From assembly GCA_934754655.1 (NCBI GenBank), contig CAKVIC010000014.1, positions 7,944 to 71,943 on the forward strand: a stretch of 64,000 bases of DNA. The letters are read 5' to 3'. The position numbers and the translations under genes are program-made. Shown here in pieces: positions 46,079 to 54,640 of this stretch. How positions within the stretch are numbered: the first letter of the stretch is position 1; each line of letters begins with the position of its first letter. The notes under the pieces are model-generated. The model worked only from the letters and a program-made list of their open reading frames with translations. It was not told where the DNA came from and searched no databases. Source of the DNA: an uncultured Candidatus Melainabacteria bacterium (GTDB lineage Bacteria; Cyanobacteriota; Vampirovibrionia; Gastranaerophilales; Gastranaerophilaceae).

Positions 46079-47752
46079 ATGGGTTTAAGACGACATAATA
46101 TCCTTTCTTTGTTAGAGGATAAAACTAGTGATTACGCAGAACGCGTTGCTGTTGGAATGAAAACGGCTTTAGGCTGGGAAGAATTTACATACTCTGGACT
46201 TGGCATAATGTCTAGAAAAATCGGACATTATTTAATAAATACTGTTGGAGTAAAAAAAGGTGAGCGTTGCGCAATTTTATCAGAATCAAAACCTGAATAT
46301 GGAGCTTGCGTTTTTGCATCAGTGCTTTCGGGAATGATAACAGTTCCTTTAGATGTAAAGTTAACGGAATACGAACTAGAATCAATTTTGACAGACTGCA
46401 CACCTTCAGTTCTATTTGTTTCAAGAAGCAATATTGCAAAAGCTAAAAAACTTCAAGAAAAAATTGAATCTATTAAAACCATATTAGTTATGGATGAGCC
46501 GGCTTACGATATAGATTTAACAAGTATCTATATTTTACCTGATAATTATACTTGCAAATGGCGTCACAGAAGCTCTAAAGCAACAGCTTTAATTATTTAC
46601 ACTTCTGGCACAACTGGTTCACCTAAGGGTGTTGAAATTTCTTTTAGAAATGTCTTTGCTCAATTAGATTCTTTTGACGAAATTTTACCAAAACTTATTG
46701 AAAACCCTCATACAACAGTTCTTTCAATTTTGCCAATGAATCACTTATTTGAAATGACTGTAGGTTTTTCAACCTTCTTAAGTTATGGTTTTTCAGTATA
46801 TTACGCAAGAAGCTTAAAACCTAAAGATATTTTAAGTATTATGCGCGAAAAACAAGTTCAATTTATGCTTGTAGTTCCAGCATTTTTAAAACTTTTAAAA
46901 GCCGGTATTGAATCAGAATTGTCAAATTCACCTAAAATAGTTCAGCTAGCTTTTAAATTTATGTATCATTCAGCTAAATTTATCCCATTTTATTGCATTA
47001 AACAATTAATGTTTAAGAAAATTCATGCAAAATTTGGTGGGCACTTTTTGGGCTGTATTGCAGGTGGAGCACCGTTAGACATAGATGTCGCAAGATTTTT
47101 TGAACGAATCGGTATAAAAGTATTTCAAGGTTATGGTTTGACAGAAACAAGCCCAGTAGTTTCAGTTAACTATGACAAACGCCATGATATCTCATCTGTA
47201 GGCAGACCGCTAAGATGTTATGAAGCGCGTGTTGAAGCAGAGTCAGGAGAATTATTGTTACGTGGGCCTTCTGTTATGAAAGGTTATCATAATCAACCAG
47301 AATTAACAGCAGAAGTAATAGATTCTGACGGTTGGTTCCATACTGGAGATATTGCAAGAATTTCAAATGATGGACATATATATATAACTGGTCGAATAAA
47401 AAACATGATTGTTTTACCTGGCGGTAAAAAAGTATTCCCAGAAGAAGTTGAAGCTGTATTAGAAAAAAGTCCAATGTTTGCAGAGGTATGCGTGCTAGGT
47501 GTTACAAAAACTTTTGGAGCTAAAGATGGAGCGGAAGAAGTAGCTGCTGTCGTTGTACCACATGATAATATTCTTGCACAAAATGATATGCCAACTGTTG
47601 AAAAAATGGTTCGCGATGAAGTCAAAAAATTGTCTCAACAATTAGCTTCTTATAAACGTCCTGTTAATGTTACAGTAAGCAAATTACCATTACCAAGGAC
47701 TACTACAAGAAAAGTTAAAAGATTAGAAGTTAAAGAATTAGTTAAAGCTTAA
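46079..47752 (+). CDS. AMP-forming acyl-activating enzyme (acyl-CoA ligase)
   Basis: A second ANL-superfamily enzyme, 557 residues. Motifs: IIYTSGTTGSPKGVEISFRN (about 175-194), GYGLTETSPVVSVNYD (about 352-367), HTGDIARIS (about 421-429) and the C-terminal RTTTRKVKRLEVKEL with the candidate catalytic Lys. It is only distantly related to the enzyme at 43488. It lacks the long insertion of that enzyme and may accept a different acyl chain. It stands alone, with GGGGGAG before the ATG and a strong terminator behind. Confidence 0.88.
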   Translation: MGLRRHNILSLLEDKTSDYAERVAVGMKTALGWEEFTYSGLGIMSRKIGHYLINTVGVKKGERCAILSESKPEYGACVFASVLSGMITVPLDVKLTEYELESILTDCTPSVLFVSRSNIAKAKKLQEKIESIKTILVMDEPAYDIDLTSIYILPDNYTCKWRHRSSKATALIIYTSGTTGSPKGVEISFRNVFAQLDSFDEILPKLIENPHTTVLSILPMNHLFEMTVGFSTFLSYGFSVYYARSLKPKDILSIMREKQVQFMLVVPAFLKLLKAGIESELSNSPKIVQLAFKFMYHSAKFIPFYCIKQLMFKKIHAKFGGHFLGCIAGGAPLDIDVARFFERIGIKVFQGYGLTETSPVVSVNYDKRHDISSVGRPLRCYEARVEAESGELLLRGPSVMKGYHNQPELTAEVIDSDGWFHTGDIARISNDGHIYITGRIKNMIVLPGGKKVFPEEVEAVLEKSPMFAEVCVLGVTKTFGAKDGAEEVAAVVVPHDNILAQNDMPTVEKMVRDEVKKLSQQLASYKRPVNVTVSKLPLPRTTTRKVKRLEVKELVKA

Positions 47753-47773
47753 GCTTTGCATAAAATCCAAATA

Positions 47774-47811
47774 AAAAACTGTAATAATTGTAAAAATTAT
47801 TACAGTTTTTT
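47774..47811 (+). terminator. Strong rho-independent terminator
   Basis: A 16-bp perfect stem (47774-47789 with 47795-47810, containing ACTGTAATAATT) with a 5-nt loop and T residues to 47811. Confidence 0.92.
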
Positions 47812-47841
47812 AATATAAGAAAATAAAATTTTAAATTTATC

Positions 47842-47871
47842 TTGACAGTAAGATATCGATTATGCGAGAAT
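47842..47871 (+). promoter_or_regulatory. Putative promoter of rplU-rpmA
   Basis: A perfect -35 TTGACA (47842-47847) and a weaker -10 GAGAAT (47866-47871), 18 bp apart, about 100 bp upstream of rplU. Confidence 0.45.
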
Positions 47872-47900
47872 AAAGACATATAAATAGTATTAGATAGGTT

Positions 47901-47946
47901 AATCGTGCTCAAAAATCCATTATCATTAGATAAAAGGATTACGATT
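47901..47946 (+). promoter_or_regulatory. Structured rplU leader hairpin
   Basis: Nested complementary pairs: AATCGT (47901-47906) with ACGATT (47941-47946), ATCC (47915-47918) with GGAT (47936-47939), and TATC (47921-47924) with GATA (47929-47932) closing an ATTA loop. Ribosomal protein L21 leaders that control rplU are known in other phyla; that this is a functional analogue is inferred. Confidence 0.5.
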
Positions 47947-47969
47947 CCTCAAAAAGAAAGGAAAATACA

Positions 47970-48323
47970 ATGTACGCTATTGTAGAAACTGGTGGTAAAC
48001 AATACCAAGTAGAAGAAGGACGTTACGTAGACGTTGAATTATTAGGTGAAGATGTTGATTCTAAAGTCATTTTTGACAAAGTCGTTATGATTGTAAACGG
48101 CAAAAAATCAAAAGTAGGTCAACCTTATGTTGCTAATGCAAAAGTTGAAGGTACAATCATTAAAACTGACAGAGCAAAGAAAATTATAGTATACAAACAA
48201 AGACCTAAAAAAGGTTACAGAAGAAAATACGGTCATAGACAAGATTTTGCTCGTGTAATGATTAGTAAGATTAGAACGACTGCAACTAAAAAGGCTACAG
48301 AAACAGAAACTGTTGCTGAATAA
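47970..48323 (+). CDS. rplU: 50S ribosomal protein bL21
   Basis: A large-subunit protein binding 23S rRNA. Signature parts are MYAIVETGGKQYQVEEG at the start and KKGYRRKYGHRQDFARVMI, a near-universal bL21 motif. The 117 residues include an Ala/Thr/Glu-rich tail. AGAAAGGAAA lies upstream. It forms the usual pair with rpmA, 33 nt later. obgE, the frequent third member of this operon, is 11 kb away here. Confidence 0.98.
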   Translation: MYAIVETGGKQYQVEEGRYVDVELLGEDVDSKVIFDKVVMIVNGKKSKVGQPYVANAKVEGTIIKTDRAKKIIVYKQRPKKGYRRKYGHRQDFARVMISKIRTTATKKATETETVAE

Positions 48324-48356
48324 TTGACAAAATAATTAATAAAGGAGAAATAAAAA

Positions 48357-48611
48357 ATGGCACATAAGAAAGGTATGGGATCAACCCGTAACGGTCGTGA
48401 TTCGGAAGCTAAACGTTTAGGCGTAAAAAAATTCGGTGGCGAAGCTGTTAAAGCTGGTAATATTTTAGTTCGCCAAAGAGGAACAAAAATTCACCCAGGT
48501 AACAATGTTGGCATCGGCTCTGATGATACTTTGTTTGCTTTAATTGATGGTGAAGTTAAATTTGAACCTCACAGACGTGATAGAAAACAAGTTTCAGTTT
48601 ACGCTGTATAA
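48357..48611 (+). CDS. rpmA: 50S ribosomal protein bL27
   Basis: A large-subunit protein whose N-terminus reaches the peptidyl-transferase centre. At 84 residues it begins MAHKKGMGSTRNGRDSEAKR, so it has the short Gram-negative-type N-terminus without the cleavable Firmicutes extension. It also has the conserved GNILVRQRGTKIHPG segment. AAGGAG precedes the ATG. Confidence 0.98.
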   Translation: MAHKKGMGSTRNGRDSEAKRLGVKKFGGEAVKAGNILVRQRGTKIHPGNNVGIGSDDTLFALIDGEVKFEPHRRDRKQVSVYAV

Positions 48612-48628
48612 TTATTGTTAAAAATTAA

Positions 48629-48675
48629 GATAAAAGGAACATTTCATTTGGCTAAAATGAGATGTTCCTTTTATC
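48629..48675 (+). terminator. Terminator of rplU-rpmA
   Basis: A 14-bp outer stem (48629-48642 with 48662-48675, containing AAAAGGAACAT) and an inner TCATTT/AAATGA pairing, with TTTTATCTTT at the 3' side. Confidence 0.85.
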
Positions 48676-48719
48676 TTTAAAGTTTACAAAAACCAACAAA
48701 TTTAAAAAACTTTTATTAA

Positions 48720-49430
48720 TTACAAATCTAAAAGTTTATTTGCAACTTTTTTAGAAATAGCATAACTTCCAATTGAAGCACTAACAAATGCTAAACTTTT
48801 TAAAGAACCTGGTAAATATCTAAGTAACTTAACATCCTTGCCTAAAATCTTACCTTTACGACAATAAGCTTTAAATCTGTTTGCCTTTTTACTTATTTTT
48901 TCAACATTCCAGAACAATGCAGGCTTATCAGAACGTTTTACAGAGAATTTTCCTTCCATAAAATCGGTTTTAGGTAAACCAATTATCCTTTCAGTAGCTA
49001 TTTCACCTGCTCTCATTCCTCCGAAAGCTATAACTGCGGATGCGGCTTCTCTAAATGGATCGTCTTTTGTAAATGCATTAAATAGCTCTACACCTAAAAT
49101 ACATGTATTGACATTTCTTCCAACTCTTTTAATCAAATCTAAAAATTTCTTTGTAATAGGAGAGTTCTTTATACTTTTAGCGGTGTCTGCAATTTTAGGA
49201 TTACTATTTTTTATCATATTAGCAGCACCTTCTGATATAATATTTTCTTTATTTATAGCATTAAAAACTTGTATACCTTTAAAACTTTGAGCAATGCCAA
49301 TCATAATATTACCTAATGAATAAAAAGGATTTTGGTCAAAATTTTTGCACCCTTTCTCTGCTCTTCGGAAAGAAAAGATACCTTGAGTCAAAACAACTGG
49401 TGCTATTAAACCTATTTGTCCGATTCCCAT
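48720..49430 (-). CDS. Hypothetical protein with hydrophobic segments
   Basis: A 236-residue protein, not recognised. It is basic and Ala/Ile/Lys-rich, with moderately hydrophobic segments near residues 1-20, 36-55, 110-135 and 210-225, and no catalytic motif. I chose the ATG ending at 49430 because AAGGG lies 6 nt upstream; an in-frame GTG at 49445 would add five residues. It resembles in composition the other unknown membrane proteins of this window (5648, 61053) without visible sequence similarity. Confidence 0.65.
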   Translation of the reverse strand: MGIGQIGLIAPVVLTQGIFSFRRAEKGCKNFDQNPFYSLGNIMIGIAQSFKGIQVFNAINKENIISEGAANMIKNSNPKIADTAKSIKNSPITKKFLDLIKRVGRNVNTCILGVELFNAFTKDDPFREAASAVIAFGGMRAGEIATERIIGLPKTDFMEGKFSVKRSDKPALFWNVEKISKKANRFKAYCRKGKILGKDVKLLRYLPGSLKSLAFVSASIGSYAISKKVANKLLDL

Positions 49431-49511
49431 CCGTGAACCCTTCACTTTTTACTAACTAACTAACATATATATAAAAAACTTTTTTATTGAAAAATTGCTA
49501 TATTAAATTCA

Positions 49512-49531
49512 AATTGTTACATTTGTTAACA
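49512..49531 (+). promoter_or_regulatory. Copy 2 of the 20-bp intergenic motif
   Basis: AATTGTTACATTTGTTAACA, identical to the minus-strand sequence of 15307-15326. It is 36 bp upstream of a TATAAT (49567-49572) and 64 bp upstream of the NUDIX gene, in the right place for an activator or operator site. Confidence 0.45.
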
Positions 49532-49594
49532 CAAACACTAGTTGTATACTTTATTTTTCGTATCTTTATAATACAATTAATCATGAGGTAATTT

Positions 49595-50269
49595 ATGTTT
49601 AATGAAATAAAAACTCACGAGATAACGGTCGACATAGTTATTTTAACAATAAAAAATAATGCTTTACAAGTTTTGCTAGTCAAACGTAATAACGAACCTT
49701 TCAAAAATAAATGGGCTATTCCTGGTGGATACATTAGAATGTCTGAGAATTTAGACGAAGCTGCTATGCGTGTTTTGAAAGAAAAAACTAATGTCGAAAA
49801 CATCTATCTTGAACAATTGTATACTTTTGGAAACCCTCTTAGACATCCGGTTTCAAGGGTTATAACATGTGCTTATTTTGCATTAATAAGAGCTGAAGAT
49901 GTTGAAGTAGTAACATCACCTGATTTAGCTTGGCATAAGGTTTTTGATTTACCGCCTTTAGCATTTGACCACAAAGAGATTATCCAATATTCATTAAAAC
50001 GAACTCGGGAACGTTTAGAAATGTGTCCAGTTGCGTATCAATTACTTAATGAAAAATTTACGTTAACTGAAATGCAAAAAGCCTATGAAATGATAATGGA
50101 AAGAACATTTGATAAACGTAACTTTAGAAAAAAAGTTATAACAACAGAAGGTCTACGAGAATTAGATGAATTTTCAAAATCTTCATCTAAAAGACCTGCG
50201 AGATTATATACATTTGATAATATTAAGTTGAACTCAAAAAGAGCTCATTTTATAAAAAAAGGAGAATAA
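49595..50269 (+). CDS. NUDIX-domain protein, NrtR-like regulator
   Basis: A 224-residue protein: an N-terminal NUDIX fold (about 1-140) and a C-terminal winged-helix-like domain (about 150-224, FTLTEMQKAYEMIMERTFDKRNFRKKV), the architecture of NrtR repressors. The NUDIX box runs G-x5-E-x7-R but then VLKEKTNV in place of EUxEExGU, losing key catalytic glutamates, as in NrtR members that bind ADP-ribose without hydrolysing it. It may thus sense NAD metabolites and regulate transcription. It is first in a long plus-strand operon (secG follows after 2 nt). Its target genes cannot be seen. Confidence 0.82.
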   Translation: MFNEIKTHEITVDIVILTIKNNALQVLLVKRNNEPFKNKWAIPGGYIRMSENLDEAAMRVLKEKTNVENIYLEQLYTFGNPLRHPVSRVITCAYFALIRAEDVEVVTSPDLAWHKVFDLPPLAFDHKEIIQYSLKRTRERLEMCPVAYQLLNEKFTLTEMQKAYEMIMERTFDKRNFRKKVITTEGLRELDEFSKSSSKRPARLYTFDNIKLNSKRAHFIKKGE

Positions 50270-50271
50270 TT

Positions 50272-50496
50272 TTGTTAAAATTTTTATGGTCAATACAAGT
50301 AATTTCAGCAATTTTGTTGATAGTTTTAGTATTAATGCATTCGCCCAAAGGTGATGGTATTGCCGGCATTGGAAATGCGGCACAAATGTTTTCATCTCAA
50401 AAAAGCGCAGAAAAAGGCTTAAACAAATTAACCGCAATCATTGCGATAATTTTTGTTGTAACAGTTTTTGTTTTAGGATTTGGAATCGTTAAATAG
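50272..50496 (+). CDS. secG: Preprotein translocase subunit SecG
   Basis: A 74-residue accessory subunit of the SecYEG channel with two membrane helices (about 2-22 and 50-72) and the conserved loop MHSPKGDGIAGIGNAAQMFSS. It starts at TTG (50272), supported by AAGGAG 7 nt upstream and by the position 2 nt after the previous stop. The ATG at 50287 would remove part of the first helix. Confidence 0.92.
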   Translation: MLKFLWSIQVISAILLIVLVLMHSPKGDGIAGIGNAAQMFSSQKSAEKGLNKLTAIIAIIFVVTVFVLGFGIVK

Positions 50497-50524
50497 ATTA
50501 AATTTTGTAAAAGGAGCAGGTAAT

Positions 50525-51322
50525 ATGGAAAAATTAGCAGACATCGGAGTTTTCGGAGGTTCTGGTTTTTATAAATTTTTAGAAAATGTAAAAGAAGTTA
50601 AAGTTGAAACACCTTATGGCATGCCATCTGATAATCTTTTTATAGGAAAGATTGGCAACCACAATGTTGCTTTTATGCCACGTCATGGTCGTAATCATTC
50701 AATTTTACCACATTTAATAAATTATAGAGCTAACGTATGGGCAATGAAAGAAGTTGGTTGCAAAAGAGTCATTTCACCTTGCGCAGCCGGAAGTTTGCAA
50801 AAACATGTTGAACCTGGACATTTTGTAATCTGCGATCAATTTGTAGATTGGACAGATGGTCGAAAATCAACGATTTACGAAGGTCCTGTAGCTACTCACC
50901 CGTCAGCAGCAGAACCATATTGTCCTGAACTTCGAAAATTAGCTATAGATACTGCTAAAGAATTAAATATTAATGTACACGAAACCGGTACAGTTGTTGT
51001 TATAAACGGTCCAAGATTTTCTACAAAAGCAGAATCTAAATTTTTCACAAACCAAGGTTGGGAAGTTATTAACATGACAGCTTTTCCGGAAGCATATTTA
51101 GTTAAAGAAATGGATATGTGCCCATTGAACATTTCTTTAATAACTGATTATGATGCAGGTTTAGTTGGTGATGTACCACCGGTTTCACATCAAGAAGTAA
51201 TAAAAGTTTTCAATGGCAATTTGGAAAATTTGAAAAAGCTTTTATTCACAATGATAGAGAGAATTCCTGCTGAAAATAGTAACTGCGAATGTGCAAAAAC
51301 AAGTATTAATTCAAGAGGTTAA
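50525..51322 (+). CDS. mtnP: 5'-methylthioadenosine phosphorylase
   Basis: Cleaves 5'-methylthioadenosine to adenine and methylthioribose-1-phosphate in methionine salvage. At 265 residues it shows the purine-phosphorylase start IGVFGGSGFYKFL, the phosphate/ribose motif PRHGRNHSILPHLINYRANV, and TDYDAGL, where the second Asp marks 6-aminopurine specificity as in MTAP, so adenine is preferred over hypoxanthine substrates. The ATG at 50525 has GGAGCAGG upstream; an in-frame ATG at 50480 overlaps secG and is rejected. Confidence 0.9.
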   Translation: MEKLADIGVFGGSGFYKFLENVKEVKVETPYGMPSDNLFIGKIGNHNVAFMPRHGRNHSILPHLINYRANVWAMKEVGCKRVISPCAAGSLQKHVEPGHFVICDQFVDWTDGRKSTIYEGPVATHPSAAEPYCPELRKLAIDTAKELNINVHETGTVVVINGPRFSTKAESKFFTNQGWEVINMTAFPEAYLVKEMDMCPLNISLITDYDAGLVGDVPPVSHQEVIKVFNGNLENLKKLLFTMIERIPAENSNCECAKTSINSRG

Positions 51323-51324
51323 TT

Positions 51325-51606
51325 ATGCAAAACAATATGTCAATTTCTTGGGTTGTAAGTCAAATTTTTCAATTCTATTTTTACATAGTAATTGTGAGAG
51401 TGTTTTTAACTTGGATACCTTCTATTGATATGGAACAACAACCTTTTAAATTCATGGCTAACATTGTAGACCCAGTTTTAAATGCGTTTAGAGGTATTAT
51501 ACCGCCAATTGGTGGAATGCTAGACATCTCACCCATTATTGCATTAATTGTTTTACAAATAATTTCAGCTTTAATTGTAGGAGCTCTTTATAATTTAGGG
51601 CTATAA
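51325..51606 (+). CDS. YggT-family membrane protein
   Basis: A 93-residue membrane protein with two hydrophobic helices (about 8-28 and 68-90), and between them the family motif VRVFLTWIPSIDMEQQPFKFMANIVDPVLNAFRGIIPPIGGMLDISPI in shortened YggT form (key part DPVLNAFRGIIPP). YggT proteins associate with cell division or membrane organisation; in cyanobacteria and chloroplasts they affect thylakoid and nucleoid distribution. It starts 2 nt after mtnP. Confidence 0.85.
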   Translation: MQNNMSISWVVSQIFQFYFYIVIVRVFLTWIPSIDMEQQPFKFMANIVDPVLNAFRGIIPPIGGMLDISPIIALIVLQIISALIVGALYNLGL

Positions 51607-51631
51607 TTTTATTATAGAGGAGTGAGGTTAA

Positions 51632-53005
51632 ATGAAATTACATAATTCATATACAAATCAATTGGAAGAGTTTACCCCTATTGAAGAAAATAAAGTTAAA
51701 ATGTACGTTTGCGGTCCAACTGTTTATGATAACGCACATCTTGGTCATGCAAGATGTTACATAACTTGGGATGTTTTATACAGATATTTAAAATTTAAAG
51801 GTTATGACGTTACATATTGCAGAAATGTTACAGATGTTGATGATAAAATTTTAAAAAAATCTGCTCAAGAGGGTAAAACTCCAGAAGAAGTTTCAACTTA
51901 TTGGTACAAAAGATTTTCTGATAGCATGAAAGCTTTAAATAATTTAAAACCAGATATAGAACCTTTTGCTACAAAAACATTAGGTGAAATGATAGCAATG
52001 GTTAAAGTATTAATAGAAAAAGGCTTCGCATACGAATCAAACGGTGATGTTTATTTTAGAGTAAAAAAATTTCCTAAATATGGTTATTTATCTAAACAAC
52101 CCATTGACCAACTAGAAAGCGGAGCAAGAATTGAAGTTGGAGAACATAAAGAAGATCCACTAGATTTTGCATTGTGGAAAAAGGATGAAAAATTCGGTTA
52201 CAAATCTCCTTGGGGAGTTGGACGTCCTGGTTGGCACATTGAATGTTCAGCTATGAGCAGAAAATATTTAGGCAAAACTCTAGATATCCACGCCGGTGGT
52301 GCTGATTTAATATTCCCACATCATGAAAATGAAATTGCGCAATCAGAATGTGCAAATGGCTGTAAATTTGTTAATTATTGGTTACATAACGGTTTTGTAA
52401 CAATAAACAAAGAAAAAATGTCTAAATCATTAGGTAACTTTTTAACAATTGATGATATTTTAAAAAATTATGATGCAAATACGATTCGCTTTTTCATATT
52501 AACCAATCATTATAGAATGCCTGTTGAATTTTCAGATGAAGCGTTGCAAGCTGCTGCAAATGGCGTTAAAAGAATTACCAACGCAAAACAAACTAAAATT
52601 GACGAGAACTTGGATATCACAAAATTTGAAGAATACAAAGAATTTGTAAACGCAATGGATGAAGATTTAAACACATCAAAAGCGTTAGCAGTATTATTTG
52701 ATTTAACAACAAAAGCTAATAAAGATGTGGATTATGCATATACATTATTATTTAAATTAGCAACAGTTTTAGGGTTAACTTTTGAAAAAGCCCAATTGTC
52801 AGTGACAGAGTTAAGCACTGTTTTATCAAATGTTTCAAAAGAAACTGGACTTGAATTTAAAAGTATGGAAGATTTAATTAAAATCAGAAACGATGCGCGC
52901 GCTGAAAAAAACTGGGAAGTTGCTGATAAAATCAGAATTAGCTTAGATAAAGCCGGAATTGTATTAAAAGATTCAAAGGAAGGCACTGCTTGGGAATTAA
53001 AATAG
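51632..53005 (+). CDS. cysS: Cysteine-tRNA ligase
   Basis: A class I aminoacyl-tRNA synthetase of 457 residues. It has the HIGH-like motif TVYDNAHLGHARCY with the zinc-binding CGP just before it, the cysteine-specific zinc site GWHIECSAMS (about 205-214) and HHENEIAQSE, and the KMSKS loop EKMSKSLGNFL (about 264-274). The C-terminal anticodon-binding domain includes DARAEKNWEVADKIR. AGGAGTG precedes the ATG. The 3' end overlaps the SpoIID-like start by 16 nt. Confidence 0.97.
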   Translation: MKLHNSYTNQLEEFTPIEENKVKMYVCGPTVYDNAHLGHARCYITWDVLYRYLKFKGYDVTYCRNVTDVDDKILKKSAQEGKTPEEVSTYWYKRFSDSMKALNNLKPDIEPFATKTLGEMIAMVKVLIEKGFAYESNGDVYFRVKKFPKYGYLSKQPIDQLESGARIEVGEHKEDPLDFALWKKDEKFGYKSPWGVGRPGWHIECSAMSRKYLGKTLDIHAGGADLIFPHHENEIAQSECANGCKFVNYWLHNGFVTINKEKMSKSLGNFLTIDDILKNYDANTIRFFILTNHYRMPVEFSDEALQAAANGVKRITNAKQTKIDENLDITKFEEYKEFVNAMDEDLNTSKALAVLFDLTTKANKDVDYAYTLLFKLATVLGLTFEKAQLSVTELSTVLSNVSKETGLEFKSMEDLIKIRNDARAEKNWEVADKIRISLDKAGIVLKDSKEGTAWELK

Positions 53006-54627
53006 TAAAAAAAATATTAACAATATTTTTATATATTTTATTGTGTTTTAGCTGGCAAAATTGTGCTTTTGCCGGAGAAGTTGGTGATATTGTAAGAGTC
53101 GGCTTAACAGACAATAATTTTCAAAATGTACTAAAACAAGATATTACAATTTTTGGAACTGCAGAATGCGATATATGCGACAAAATTTCTCGTAAAGTTT
53201 TAATTCATATTCCTGCTAACTCAGAAATTAATATAAAAAATGGACTTTCAGGACTAACAGTCACATATAATGTTTCTGTAGCTACGCTTAGAGATTTTGT
53301 TATTATTTGCCCTTCTGGCTTGTTAGGTGTAAAAGATTTAAAACGAAAAGGCAAACAAGCTTTATATCATGGTGCATTTGAAGTTACACAGTCAAAAGAC
53401 CATAAAGGCTTTTATTTAATTAATCTTATTGAAATTCAAGATTATTTAAAAGGGGTTGTTCCAAACGAAATGCCTATTAAATTTGGGCTTGAAGCTTTAA
53501 AAGCTCAAGCGGTTGCGGCAAGAAACTATGTTTTAACACCACGGACACAAGCTTATAGTGAATTCAATGTTGTCGATAGCGTATCAAGCCAAGTTTATTT
53601 TGGAGCAAACACAGAAGAAGATTTATCTACACGCGCAGTATTAGAAACAGATGGAGTTTTAGCATTATATGATAATATGCCGATTTTAACCTTGTACAGT
53701 TCTACTGCTGGCGGATATACAGAAAGTTATGCATTCTCATTTTCAGATCCATTAACAAAAGCTTTTCCTGCAGCTCACAAACCTTATTTAGTAGCGGTTC
53801 CTGATAAAGAAGAATTTGAAAAACTTGATAATGAGGAAAAAGCCAAAGAATTTTATACAAATAAAATTCCATCTTATGATGTTGATTCGCCATATTATCG
53901 CTGGCAAAAACAATGGGCGGTTGGCGAATTGGAAAATGTTTTAAAAAAGACACTAGTTGCTCAATCAAAAACAGGTTTTATTAATCCTATATTTACACAA
54001 AATGATGATTTGGGTAGGATAAAAGATATTAAAGTAATGAAGAGAGGCGCTTCTGGTAAGGTTGTCGAATTAGATTTAATGACAACAAAAGGTTGCTATA
54101 GAATTTCAAAAGAACTTGTGATAAGAAGAGTTTTTCAAAAAAATGGAATTTCTTTACCTAGTGCAAATGTCGTTTTTGAAAAAAAATCAGATAATGAAGG
54201 CAATATTACTGACATAATAGCATACGGCGGAGGCTTTGGACATGGGGTCGGTATGAGCCAATATGGAGCCGGATATATGGCAACTAAATTAAATCAACCT
54301 TATTATAACATTTTAAGACATTATTATAAAAATATTACATTAGGCACAATGCCTGTTTTAGTATCAAATAACGAAGTTAAACAAAATTTTTGGGCTCCAA
54401 TTGGGCGTGCACAAATTGTTATAGTAGGTCAATCGGTTCCCAAAATTAGCGTAATAATTAATGGCAAACGACAAGAATTCACAATTGAAAAAGGTTTATT
54501 CCAACGCGATGCAAAAATTGATATTTCAAGATTTATTGAAGATGGGGAAAACAATATTATTTTTCAACCGTCAATTTGTCCTCTAAAAATGTATGTAGAA
54601 TTAGTTGAAAAACTAAACGTCGATTAA
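52990..54627 (+). CDS. SpoIID/LytB-domain protein
   Basis: A 545-residue secreted protein. The signal peptide (about 1-28, ending CAFAG) is followed by a SpoIID/LytB domain with the catalytic-type segment YLKGVVPNEMPIKFGLEALKAQAVAARNYVL (key residue Glu in PNEMP) and the closing motif FGHGVGMSQYGAGYMA. SpoIID-type enzymes are lytic transglycosylases acting on glycan strands lacking side peptides; outside sporulating species the domain is common in cyanobacteria. The start is TTG at 52990, inside the cysS gene, with AAGGAAGG 7 nt upstream. About 80 residues after the domain form an unknown beta-rich tail. Confidence 0.88.
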   Translation: MGIKIVKKILTIFLYILLCFSWQNCAFAGEVGDIVRVGLTDNNFQNVLKQDITIFGTAECDICDKISRKVLIHIPANSEINIKNGLSGLTVTYNVSVATLRDFVIICPSGLLGVKDLKRKGKQALYHGAFEVTQSKDHKGFYLINLIEIQDYLKGVVPNEMPIKFGLEALKAQAVAARNYVLTPRTQAYSEFNVVDSVSSQVYFGANTEEDLSTRAVLETDGVLALYDNMPILTLYSSTAGGYTESYAFSFSDPLTKAFPAAHKPYLVAVPDKEEFEKLDNEEKAKEFYTNKIPSYDVDSPYYRWQKQWAVGELENVLKKTLVAQSKTGFINPIFTQNDDLGRIKDIKVMKRGASGKVVELDLMTTKGCYRISKELVIRRVFQKNGISLPSANVVFEKKSDNEGNITDIIAYGGGFGHGVGMSQYGAGYMATKLNQPYYNILRHYYKNITLGTMPVLVSNNEVKQNFWAPIGRAQIVIVGQSVPKISVIINGKRQEFTIEKGLFQRDAKIDISRFIEDGENNIIFQPSICPLKMYVELVEKLNVD

Positions 54628-54640
54628 GGATAGTTTACAA

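Noticed and set aside
49275..49290. SFKG in the protein at 48720-49430 as another N-terminal tag
   Set aside because: It lies near residue 50 inside a hydrophobic stretch, without the polar Asn/Gln-rich lead seen in the other cases.
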